Shown here one piece after another: positions 26,795 to 33,760 of a stretch of DNA of 64,000 bases. Under the pieces are notes generated by a model that was not told the origin of the DNA, ran no database searches, and saw only the letters and a program-made list of their open reading frames with translations. The position numbers and the translations under genes are program-made. Each line of letters begins with the position of its first letter. Positions within the stretch are counted from its first letter, which is position 1. The stretch is from Salinicola aestuarinus (lineage in GTDB: Bacteria > Pseudomonadota > Gammaproteobacteria > Pseudomonadales > Halomonadaceae): the NCBI RefSeq assembly GCF_003206645.1, contig NZ_PZJP01000001.1, positions 317,940 to 381,939 on the forward strand, written 5' to 3'.

Positions 26795-27375
26795 CAGAAC
26801 GCCTCCCGGCAGTCGATCGACCCGCCGGCGATCAGCGACTCGACCGACATGTCGTGCTCGTCGCTCGTCAGCCGCATGACCGCGTAGGGCCGCGTGTAGT
26901 TGATCTCGGCGCCGTCGGCGGGCGGCGTGCGCAGCCACGGCGCGACCTGAATCGTGGCGTTGCCCTGGGTGTTGCTTTTCACGTCGGCGACCACCTCGAG
27001 CAGCTGGTCGTTGATCGTGATGTAGTCGCCGGCGTGTAGCACTGTCGTGCTCGCCCGCCATCCTCGGCTCGGCACCGTGCCGGCGGCATTGCCATTACCG
27101 TTGACCCGGGCGGTGCCGGCAGCCGTTGCCCGCGCCCGGCGCCACGGGTAGAGCTTGAACGTACCGGCCATGCCCTGGAGCTGGCCGACGAACGACGTCA
27201 GGCGGCGCTCCTCGTCCTCGAACAGGTTGCGAAACTGGAGCGAGCAGCGCCAGTAGGCGCCCGGGTACGTGCGGATCTGCTGCGAGTTGTTGAACGGCGA
27301 GGTGAACGCACGGTTGTTGAACACGCGCCCCCAGTCCATCCGGTAGGGCTCGAGCCCTTCGGGCCACTCGATCAT
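26794..27375 (-). CDS. Distal tail / minor tail protein
   Basis: 193 residues. It begins IEWPEGLEPYRMDWGRVFNN and contains PGAYWRCSLQFRNLFEDEE, a pattern known from minor tail proteins that follow the tape measure in siphophages. The rest is beta-rich (DYITINDQLLEVVADV). Probably part of the tail tip ring. Confidence 0.6.
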   Translation of the reverse strand: MIEWPEGLEPYRMDWGRVFNNRAFTSPFNNSQQIRTYPGAYWRCSLQFRNLFEDEERRLTSFVGQLQGMAGTFKLYPWRRARATAAGTARVNGNGNAAGTVPSRGWRASTTVLHAGDYITINDQLLEVVADVKSNTQGNATIQVAPWLRTPPADGAEINYTRPYAVMRLTSDEHDMSVESLIAGGSIDCREAF

Positions 27376-27385
27376 GGGTGTCTCC

Positions 27386-27580
27386 TCATCGCCGGCGCTT
27401 CATCTCGCGAAGCGCTTCGTCGACGACCTTCTCCGACATCTGCATTCGCACTACCGTGTCGAGCGCACCGCCCAGCATGTGGGCCACCTCCTCGATCGTT
27501 GCCGGCTTCTGGAGATCAAGGCCCGCGTCTTCGAGCTGCTGGAGCAGGGCGTCGGTGAAGGGGCTTCTCTGTTCGCTCAT
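27386..27580 (-). CDS. Hypothetical small tail protein
   Basis: 64 residues from the ATG at 27580, which has GAGGG at 8-nt spacing; an ATG two codons upstream overlaps the tape-measure stop. The protein is helical and charged (DALLQQLEDAGLDLQKPATI, EALREMKRRR). Unknown function, always coupled to the tape measure here. Confidence 0.55.
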   Translation of the reverse strand: MSEQRSPFTDALLQQLEDAGLDLQKPATIEEVAHMLGGALDTVVRMQMSEKVVDEALREMKRRR

Positions 27581-27582
27581 CG

Positions 27583-30126
27583 TCATACCCTCAGTAGTCT
27601 GCGAAGTCGGCCATTGGTGGCGAAGTCTTTACCCACCCTGGCGATTGTCTCCTCGATCCCCTGCTGCACTTGGCGGCGAACAGCGGCGGGGTCGGTGGCG
27701 CCGCGAGCGTCCACGGTCACGTTCAGCCCGCCGGCGGGTCCGCCCGCCGCCGACTCACCCGGCTCGACCATCCGCGACTGCACGTCGTCCAGCGTGCGAT
27801 CCAGCTTGGCACTGGTGTCGGAAGTCGTGACGCGCTCGCCCTGCTGCAACAGCCAGGTTCCCGTTTCGGGTACCGAGTCGATACCGTCGTGGGCCATGCC
27901 CGCCAGGGCAAAGCTACTAACCGCTGCGGCCATCGGCTGTGTAGCTGCTACGGCTGTGGCGGCGGCTGCGGGTGCTGCTGCGGGGCCGATGACGGGAATG
28001 GCTGCAGTCGAGGTGAAGGCGTTCAACCCGGCCATGGCGCTCTGCGCCTGAGCCGTGGCAACCATTGAAGCCGCCGCTGTTGATTGGGTCGTTTTACCCA
28101 CGACAAGCTGAACGGCCTGATACGCCAACCACTGCGCCGCCATCTGACCAAGCGCATTGACGACGGACCGAGCCATGCCGTCGGCAACGCCCTGAGCGGC
28201 ATCGCCGAGGTTCTCGTAGTCGAAGATGACCCCCTCGATGGCATCACCGAAACGGCTCGTGAAGCTCTCGGCTACCTGGCGATTGAGATTGTCGAAATCG
28301 GTGAAGGCGTTCTCGGCGCTCTCCAGCCAACCGCTCCATGCATCGTTATCCCCGCCCAGGTCCACGTCGCTGGCATCGGCGATGCGCTCGAGCATGTCGG
28401 CGCGCTCGCGTTCCGAGACGTTGACCGCGTCGAGGATTTCGAGGCGCTCCCGCAGCGTGTCGTTGAGCTGCTCTTCCGGCGTGCGCATCTCCGCGACTAG
28501 ACGCTGGTAGGTGTCGAGCTTCTCTTGCTGCTCTTCATACGCCGCGACCGTCTCGAGCGCGGCGCGGGCCTGCGCCAGCTGAGCGCTCGTCGCCCCTTCG
28601 GTGGCGAGCTTGTGGAGGGTCTGCTGGTCGGCAGAGAAGCCGACCGTTTCCGCCTGTAGCTTGAGCGCGGCGATCTGGTCGCGAATCGTCTCAGCCTGCT
28701 TTTCGGCATCCGATGTGGCGCTGGACGCGGAGGTGCCCATCGATTGAAAAGACCGTTCGACCGGATCGATGCCGGTTTGCGCCAGCACATTGAGCTGATC
28801 ACGCAGCTTTTGCGCCGCTTCCTCATTGGCCGCCAGCCCCTCCTCGGCTTCTCTCAGCGACTCGTAATATTGGCGCCGCTCCGCTGCGTCTACCCCCAGG
28901 ACCGTGGAGTTACGGAACGGGCCCGGGTCTGTCGACGTTTCCGCCAGCTCATCCAGTGATCGACGGGCTTCCTGTGCCTGCTGTTCGAGCTCCAGCATTT
29001 GACCGGTCAGGTTGACCAGCTGCCCTTTGATGGCGGCTTCGTTGTTGAGGTCGATCGCGTTGGTCAGTTCGTCGACTCGGTTGGCCGTCCTCTCGGCGGC
29101 GCTGGCCGTTAGCCCCAGCTCCTCGCGGTAGGTGAAAAGCGCCCCAACAGCTGTCCCCAGCACGACGACCAGCGCCCCGATTGGGTTGGAAACGGTCGCG
29201 GCGTAGAACGCACCCTGAGCGATGGTCGCTGCCATCACCGCGGCTCGGTAAGTCCCATAGGCGCCCGCAGCGACGGTCGCCGTCGTCGCGAGATCCGCCA
29301 GTAGCTGAATCTGATCGTCGTATTCACCCCGCTGAAAAGCCTCGGCAACGGCTAGCCCCTTGTCGGCAAGCTCGGACATCGCGGGCGCCAGCTCGGCGGC
29401 GGCTACTTGCGCACCGGCTGACATGACGTTTTTCAGCTGGTCGACATCATTGGCAAAGTCGACCAGTGCGTCCGTCTGGGTGTCTGACAGAACGATTCCC
29501 AGATCCTCGGCTTCCTGGCCAATCTCCGCGAACGCCCGCCCCCCATCGCGAAGCAGCGGAATCAGCGCCGTCGTATCACTGGCCATCGCCTCCAGATAGA
29601 ACGTCATGTCCTGCTGGTTGAGGTTCGCTTTCTGCAGGCTGTCGAAGTAGAGCTGCAGCGCCTGCGGCCCCGAGAGCTTGCGAAACTGGTCAGCAGTGAC
29701 GCCCACCTTGGGCGCGATGTTATCGAAGAAGTCCGCCATCGGGCCGCCGCCGGTGGCGATGAAGTCACCGACGCGGTCGTTCACGTCCTTGAGGATGTCT
29801 GCCAACTTGTCCTGCTCGATGCCAACGCTCGTGCTGGCATATCCCCACTTCTGCAACTCCTGCGTCGAGGTGTTGGCCAGCTGAGCCTGATTGGCCAGCT
29901 CGCGAGCGCTGGTCGCAGCATGAGATGTAAACGCCAGCATGCCGGCGCCGGCAGCAGCGGTTGCTGTTCCCATCCTCACGAAGGCGGCAGCTGACTCCTT
30001 GGCGTTGCGCTGAATTTGCTGCATCCGCTGGCGACTGTGCCGCTCCGCCTTATCGAGTGGATCAGTGAAGCCGCCAATCCGGGCCACCAGATCGAGCGTC
30101 AGTTGACCGAGTGAGCGAGTAGACAT
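27583..30126 (-). CDS. Tail tape measure protein
   Basis: 847 residues from the ATG at 30126 behind GGAGGAAA. Long helical stretches include coiled coils (about 20-60, 330-480) and hydrophobic segments (TAVAAGAYGTYRAAVMAATI; AVQLVVGKTTQ region). Its start, RSLGQLTLDLVARIGGFTDPL, is typical of the lambdoid tape measure family. The gene sets tail length and is carried into the host membrane at infection. It is preceded by an intrinsic terminator, so late transcripts must read through. Confidence 0.9.
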   Translation of the reverse strand: MSTRSLGQLTLDLVARIGGFTDPLDKAERHSRQRMQQIQRNAKESAAAFVRMGTATAAAGAGMLAFTSHAATSARELANQAQLANTSTQELQKWGYASTSVGIEQDKLADILKDVNDRVGDFIATGGGPMADFFDNIAPKVGVTADQFRKLSGPQALQLYFDSLQKANLNQQDMTFYLEAMASDTTALIPLLRDGGRAFAEIGQEAEDLGIVLSDTQTDALVDFANDVDQLKNVMSAGAQVAAAELAPAMSELADKGLAVAEAFQRGEYDDQIQLLADLATTATVAAGAYGTYRAAVMAATIAQGAFYAATVSNPIGALVVVLGTAVGALFTYREELGLTASAAERTANRVDELTNAIDLNNEAAIKGQLVNLTGQMLELEQQAQEARRSLDELAETSTDPGPFRNSTVLGVDAAERRQYYESLREAEEGLAANEEAAQKLRDQLNVLAQTGIDPVERSFQSMGTSASSATSDAEKQAETIRDQIAALKLQAETVGFSADQQTLHKLATEGATSAQLAQARAALETVAAYEEQQEKLDTYQRLVAEMRTPEEQLNDTLRERLEILDAVNVSERERADMLERIADASDVDLGGDNDAWSGWLESAENAFTDFDNLNRQVAESFTSRFGDAIEGVIFDYENLGDAAQGVADGMARSVVNALGQMAAQWLAYQAVQLVVGKTTQSTAAASMVATAQAQSAMAGLNAFTSTAAIPVIGPAAAPAAAATAVAATQPMAAAVSSFALAGMAHDGIDSVPETGTWLLQQGERVTTSDTSAKLDRTLDDVQSRMVEPGESAAGGPAGGLNVTVDARGATDPAAVRRQVQQGIEETIARVGKDFATNGRLRRLLRV

Positions 30127-30141
30127 CTTTCCTCCGGGCAT

Positions 30142-30165
30142 AAAAAAACCCGCCGGAGCGGGTTT
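30142..30165 (-). terminator. Internal late-operon terminator before the tape measure
   Basis: Perfect stem AAACCCGC/GCGGGTTT (30146-30165) with a CGGA loop and seven T residues on the minus strand, 16 bp before the tape-measure start. It shares its T-run and ATGCCCGGAGGAAA ribosome site with 22113-22136. Confidence 0.85.
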
Positions 30166-30189
30166 GAATTTAAATGTGGCGTAGGATTT

Positions 30190-30774
30190 CTACGCAGACC
30201 TGATGCTCAAAGAGGCCCCTCGTGAGCTCATAAAGCTACGCTCAAGATGCTCCCCACTACTATCAATAAACGCTACGTTGTTTTCTCCATCGACCAGACA
30301 GCTTGCCGCCTGCCTCACTCCAACCACCTCAGCACCATTGATTTTTAAAAGAATATTTCCTGCGGAGACGGTGCCATGCAGAGGGGATGTCTCATTGATA
30401 TATCTCACGATAATACCTTTCCCGTCCGCTGCGGAAACTGCTCTTTCATTGAAGCTCGAAGTGGCTGCGGAGGAGGCTTTATCCGGCTCATTAGCTATTA
30501 AAAAAGCCGAGCCACAAGTGTTCTGATAGATGCTTTTCAAGATGGAGAAGGCCGTGGCTACGATAATCATAAAAACAGCCTGAGATATTCCGGAAGCCCA
30601 CACTGCAATGTTGTACCGTGTTTCCGATGAACCGCCATACAAGCCTGACGAAGGAGTTTCGTAAGTGCCATAGCTCGCTATTAGAGCCGCCCCCGCAACA
30701 ACACTCAATACCGCTAAGAGCCAAATGGTACCAACTACACCATTCCAACGATTTTTATTAACCCCTTCGCTCAT
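30190..30774 (-). CDS. Membrane protein with PDZ-like domain (probable moron)
   Basis: 194 residues from the ATG at 30774. Two transmembrane helices (about 17-40, GTIWLLAVLSVVAGAALIAS; about 60-85, SGISQAVFMIIVATAFSI) are followed by a soluble domain with the PDZ-like pattern SPLHGTVSAGNILLKINGAEV. Its sequence is clearly more AT-rich than the tail genes on both sides and it interrupts the usual chaperone/tape-measure adjacency. It may act at the host envelope, for example in superinfection exclusion; this is inference. Confidence 0.55.
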   Translation of the reverse strand: MSEGVNKNRWNGVVGTIWLLAVLSVVAGAALIASYGTYETPSSGLYGGSSETRYNIAVWASGISQAVFMIIVATAFSILKSIYQNTCGSAFLIANEPDKASSAATSSFNERAVSAADGKGIIVRYINETSPLHGTVSAGNILLKINGAEVVGVRQAASCLVDGENNVAFIDSSGEHLERSFMSSRGASLSIRSA

Positions 30775-30836
30775 GCCAACCTCCAATCTTCTGGTGCCTG
30801 ATATTATTCACGATCTCGCCGGATCTGAGCGACAGC

Positions 30837-31322
30837 CTACCAGTCCGTGACGATTATCAGCGAGACGCGAGGGTGATCCAGAGCCAGATAGAGGCTGCTG
30901 ATCTTCGCCGAGATGATTTCGCCACCGGCATCCATACGCTTGCTCAGCGTCGCTGCGAAACGCGCCTTGAGGTAACCGATCTGGATTTCTACGGGCCTAA
31001 AAAGCGTGTACCAGCGGGCTACGGTGATGTATACGGCAATGGCATTCGCGTCGTGAGGATTACTGGGTTCGCGCTTGAGAACGGCCGGCATTCCTGCCTT
31101 AGCGTAGGCTCTGATGCGAGCAGCGCGGCCTTCGAAACCTGTCCCGGCGACTATGGCCGAGTACTTCTTACCCGTTCGCTTGCCGCGTTGGTTTACCTCG
31201 ACCTCCTCGCCGCATCCTTCGCAAAGCGCCCAAACGGTTTCGCCCGGCTTGCATAGGCGAGCCAGGTCTCTGTGGTCGCGCCCGTGAATCCTCAGCGAGC
31301 ACTGTCGGCAGTAGTCGGTCAT
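30837..31322 (-). CDS. HIRAN-domain protein with zinc ribbon (probable moron)
   Basis: 161 residues. The N-terminus has cysteine pairs (YCRQCSLRI and ALCEGCGEE) forming a likely zinc ribbon. The rest matches the HIRAN domain: VAGTGFEGRAARI, LKREPSNPHDANAIAVYI, then IQIGYLKARFAATL. HIRAN domains bind DNA 3' ends or damaged/stalled replication structures and are usually fused to helicases or nucleases; here the domain stands alone. It belongs to the inserted block between the tail chaperones and tape measure. Confidence 0.75.
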   Translation of the reverse strand: MTDYCRQCSLRIHGRDHRDLARLCKPGETVWALCEGCGEEVEVNQRGKRTGKKYSAIVAGTGFEGRAARIRAYAKAGMPAVLKREPSNPHDANAIAVYITVARWYTLFRPVEIQIGYLKARFAATLSKRMDAGGEIISAKISSLYLALDHPRVSLIIVTDW

Positions 31323-31386
31323 GCTTCCCTCGGTCAGTCGTTCCTATTCAGAGAATCGGCTGACCGAGGGTTAGGCTTGAATGAAC

Positions 31387-31677
31387 TCACTCTCTCGGCG
31401 GATTGAACCTGACGGGTCGTTCCCCGGCGTCCGCAGCGTAGTGATTGAAGTCGTCGACCTTCTCACGCAGATCCTGAGTCAGCCTCTCGATCTGCTCGAG
31501 GCTGGCATGAGCCTTCGCCGCGTCAAAATCATAGTGGGGCTCGCCGCGCACTCCGTGCGTTTTGCGCAGTTGCTCGCGCAGCTCGTTGATGGCGCGATTG
31601 CGCTCGACCGATGCTGATTCGATTTCCTTCGCCAGCACCTTGCAGCGCCCGATCGCTTCGTAATTGAGTTCCGTCAT
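31387..31677 (-). CDS. Hypothetical coiled-coil protein
   Basis: 96 residues, almost all helical and charged: CKVLAKEIESASVERNRAI and LEQIERLTQDLREKVDDFNH. No family is recognised. It begins 12 bp after the AntA-type gene, so it is probably co-transcribed with it; it might be an accessory of the antirepressor. Confidence 0.5.
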   Translation of the reverse strand: MTELNYEAIGRCKVLAKEIESASVERNRAINELREQLRKTHGVRGEPHYDFDAAKAHASLEQIERLTQDLREKVDDFNHYAADAGERPVRFNPPRE

Positions 31678-31688
31678 GATGACCTCTT

Positions 31689-32777
31689 TCAGTTCAGTGC
31701 CAGTGTGCCGATAGGGCCGCGACCGCGACTGGTGGTCAGGTAGCGCGAAAGCACGCCGATGTGTTCGCGCCAGTTTCCATAGAGCCTAGAGTCGAGCAGC
31801 TTGAGCGCCGGCCCCACTCGTTCCACGAAGTCCCGCTCCAGTGCGTTGGCTCTACCCGCCAACCCTTCGAGATTGCGCAAAATGGTACTGATTTCGCCGG
31901 TCTCGGCGATGCGGCTGGGATCTTTCGCCAGCTCGATGCAATCTTCCAGGCAGTTGTCGATGCGGTGCTGATACCGTTCTCGCTGATCCTGCGTCAGCGC
32001 TTCGCCGGGCAACGTTCGAGAGATCCTGTCGAGGTAGTGTTGTAGCGCGATCAGGCTGTAGTAGAGCGTCTGAGATTTGCGTGCCTCCGCAGCCGGCGGA
32101 CGAGCGCACTCTAGGTACTCACCCTCGATGGCCCACTGGGCGACGAAGTTGGCCGCGGCGTCCATGTCATTGGCGGCGATCATCTCGGCCTTGGGCACGT
32201 TGAAGCGGGTGTGAAGCAGATTCCAGAGACGGTGCTGAGCGCTGTTGCGAGCGCTCGACGGCAGTACGCGAACCTTCTTGCCGATCAGCTCGCGCAGGAT
32301 CTTGAGGCCGTCGGTACCGATGGTGTCGTCGGCGATGCGGTGGGCGACCTCCGGGGCGATGGCATGCAGCTGCTTCTCGCACTCGATGAAGTAGCGCCGG
32401 GCCTGCTTGCCCTTCTCGTTGCGCTCGACCATCGACAGCTCTTTAGCCATGTCGAGGGTGAGGTGGTATTCAGTCCTGGGCCGGCCACCAAGAGGTTTTT
32501 TCCCGTTTTGGAAAATACCCTCCGCTCCCCCATTTTGGGGAGTGGTGTTTGATGCCCAATTTTGGGCAACGGTCTTTGCTTCCCCGCTTTGGGAAGCAAT
32601 CAGAAAGTCTTGGTTTTCTTCGAACCCGTACTGCTTGATCCGCTCCTTGATCCACGCTCCAAAAACCTTACCTACCTCAAGGAATCGATGCAGCGTGCGT
32701 GCGTCGACGAGATGCGCGGTTTCATGATCGATGGTGCCGGTGAAGACGGGGATGATGCTTGCGGCCTGCGTAGCCAT
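31689..32777 (-). CDS. AntA/AntB-type phage antirepressor carrying an internal hairpin array
   Basis: 362 residues. The N-terminal AntA/AntB domain has VDARTLHRFLEVGKVFGAWI and KQYGFEENQDFL (about 25-59), continuing after a spacer with GRPRTEYHLTLDMAKELSMV (about 98-117). The spacer (about 59-94) is a repeat built on QSG/QNW/QNG/QNG and is encoded by four exact 27-nt DNA units at 32496-32603. The C-terminal half is a helical domain seen in other phage antirepressors. Antirepressors inactivate the CI-type repressor. It has its own leader with a Shine-Dalgarno hairpin and C4-like RNA, in the late region, not beside cI. Confidence 0.8.
   Translation of the reverse strand: MATQAASIIPVFTGTIDHETAHLVDARTLHRFLEVGKVFGAWIKERIKQYGFEENQDFLIASQSGEAKTVAQNWASNTTPQNGGAEGIFQNGKKPLGGRPRTEYHLTLDMAKELSMVERNEKGKQARRYFIECEKQLHAIAPEVAHRIADDTIGTDGLKILRELIGKKVRVLPSSARNSAQHRLWNLLHTRFNVPKAEMIAANDMDAAANFVAQWAIEGEYLECARPPAAEARKSQTLYYSLIALQHYLDRISRTLPGEALTQDQRERYQHRIDNCLEDCIELAKDPSRIAETGEISTILRNLEGLAGRANALERDFVERVGPALKLLDSRLYGNWREHIGVLSRYLTTSRGRGPIGTLALN
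32496..32603 (-). repeat. Four-unit 27-nt hairpin array inside the antirepressor gene
   Basis: Four consecutive units, each exactly 27 nt: 6-nt arm, 6-nt loop, 6-nt arm, 9-nt spacer. Arms on the plus strand are TTTTCC/GGAAAA (32498-32515), CTCCCC/GGGGAG (32525-32542), TGCCC/GGGCA (32553-32568) and GCTTCCC/GGGAAGC (32578-32597). The stems differ but always pair, while the loops stay alike (CGTTTT, CATTTT, AATTTT, CGCTTT). The other two reading frames also give repeats (PKRG/PKLG/PKWG and PKAG/PKIG/PKMG), so structure at the nucleic-acid level appears to be what is conserved. Confidence 0.85.
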
Positions 32778-32783
32778 ATCGGT

Positions 32784-32807
32784 GACTCCTCGTTCGTTTT
32801 AGGAGTC
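32784..32807 (-). promoter_or_regulatory. Hairpin masking the antirepressor ribosome site
   Basis: GACTCCT pairs perfectly with AGGAGTC around a 10-nt loop. The second arm contains the AGGAG Shine-Dalgarno, 8 nt before the ATG at 32777. Folding would hide the ribosome site and limit antirepressor synthesis unless the leader is remodelled. Confidence 0.7.
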
Positions 32808-32925
32808 CGCCTCGTCACTTGCACTTGATTGGGGGCGGACCGTACGCAGGTGTGCAAGACCGGGGAACGTAGGCAACCCGGCAGGCCGAAGCCTCCCGCG
32901 CACGGCCCGCCATAACAGGCAGGCA

Positions 32926-33003
32926 CAAAAAAAGCGCCAATGGGCGCTGTGCGCCATACGTTCTGTTCGGGCTTGCACACCCGGCCGCTGATTTTGCAGC
33001 GGC
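32926..33003 (-). ncRNA. C4-like antisense RNA
   Basis: About 78 nt with three hairpins in order: CCGCTG/CAGCGG (33002-32985); CGGG/CCCG (32983-32968) presenting GTGTGCAAG in its loop; and terminator stem AGCGCC/GGCGCT with seven T residues (32948-32926). The loop sequence GGTGTGCAAG is exactly complementary to CTTGCACACC in the downstream antirepressor leader (32858-32849). This matches the organisation of phage P1/P7 immI, where C4 RNA blocks translation leading into ant. Family assignment is from remembered architecture, not a covariance search. Confidence 0.6.
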
Positions 33004-33009
33004 AAGGAG

Positions 33010-33038
33010 ATAGTGGCCCAGGTAGGCGCAGGCGTCAA
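33010..33038 (-). promoter_or_regulatory. Promoter of the C4-like RNA
   Basis: TTGACG (-35, 33038-33033), a 17-bp spacer and CACTAT (-10, 33015-33010). The predicted start falls at about 33003, exactly at the base of the first hairpin of the RNA. A constitutive host-type promoter here would keep the RNA on in the lysogen. Confidence 0.5.
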
Positions 33039-33104
33039 TACGCCGGGCAATGATGCCACCCGCCAGCGCGGCGCGCACTGCGCGTGATGGGGGTGGATGG
33101 ATTA

Positions 33105-33754
33105 TCACCCCCACGTCGCCATTGCCTGCTCGAGCGAATCCGCCGGACGCTGACCGTGCGGCAGGAAGTCGTAGATCGTCAGCGGCTCGGCGTCTTTCTT
33201 GCGATGCGAGTTGGCGTAGAGCGCGGATAGCTGGGCCATCGCGCGCTCTACTCGCTGGCCGGCGTCGAGCCTGCCGTGCTTGTTGCGGTACGCCGCCCAC
33301 TGCCGGACTTCCGCGTAGCTGAGGCGCTGCCGCGCTTCTTCGATCGTGCGCCCGCCGACGCCGTTGAGGACGAGCTCGTGGAAGAGCTCGTCTTCTCCGT
33401 CGAGCTCGCGCTGCTCTTTCCCAGGCCGGTCACCTCGCCGATGACGCGCAGCAGCTCCATCGTCAGGGCGCCGTCGAGGGCGCCCCGCTCCGGGTCTGCT
33501 TCGCCGGTGATGTCGGCGACGCTAAAAACGGCTTTGCCTTCGGCATCACAGATGCAGGCCGCGATGCGACTGGCGACAATGTCGCCGCCACCGCGCACGG
33601 CGGTGATGTCGCTCACTGCCGAGTGGTACGACATCGGGCGGACGTAGGTCGTGGCGCTGAGCGTCTCGCCGCCCTGCTGCCACTCGATGGTTTTCTCGAC
33701 AGGGACGCCGGTGAAGGCGCCCGCCGTCTTGAGGTTGTCGATGCTGAGCTGCAT
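33105..33754 (-). CDS. Tail assembly chaperone frameshift fusion (lambda GT-like)
   Basis: A -1 frameshift at GGGAAAG (33422-33416; zero-frame codons G GGA AAG, the same heptamer as lambda G/GT) joins the G domain to a second frame. It continues EQRELDGEDELFHEL, IEEARQRLSYAEVRQWAAYR and ends at TGA 33107-33105: 216 residues in all. RLSYAEVRQWAAY is the conserved T-domain motif. Both frames and the slip site are seen directly; frameshifting itself is inferred from the lambda precedent. Confidence 0.85.
33248..33754 (-). CDS. Tail assembly chaperone, short form (lambda G-like)
   Basis: 168 residues. The first 112 residues form the conserved chaperone domain (QLSIDNLKTAGAFTGVPVEK; YVRPMSYHSAVSDI; AVFSVADITGEADPERGALD). 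After the slippery site (33422-33416) the zero frame continues as a Ser/Thr-rich tail, which looks like read-out of the overlapping T frame. With its longer frameshift product it assists tail tube assembly around the tape measure. Confidence 0.8.
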   Translation of the reverse strand: MQLSIDNLKTAGAFTGVPVEKTIEWQQGGETLSATTYVRPMSYHSAVSDITAVRGGGDIVASRIAACICDAEGKAVFSVADITGEADPERGALDGALTMELLRVIGEVTGLGKSSASSTEKTSSSTSSSSTASAGARSKKRGSASATRKSGSGRRTATSTAGSTPASE

Positions 33755-33760
33755 TGTCGA

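Noticed and set aside
32496-32603. The 27-nt array as a CRISPR array
   Set aside because: Repeat and spacer are reversed in logic: the arms vary and pair within each unit, units are contiguous, only 108 bp long, inside a coding gene and without cas genes.
32815-33300. 161-codon minus-strand ORF over the C4-like RNA and T frame
   Set aside because: Overlaps the T domain in the wrong frame and the structured RNA; Arg/Ala-rich.
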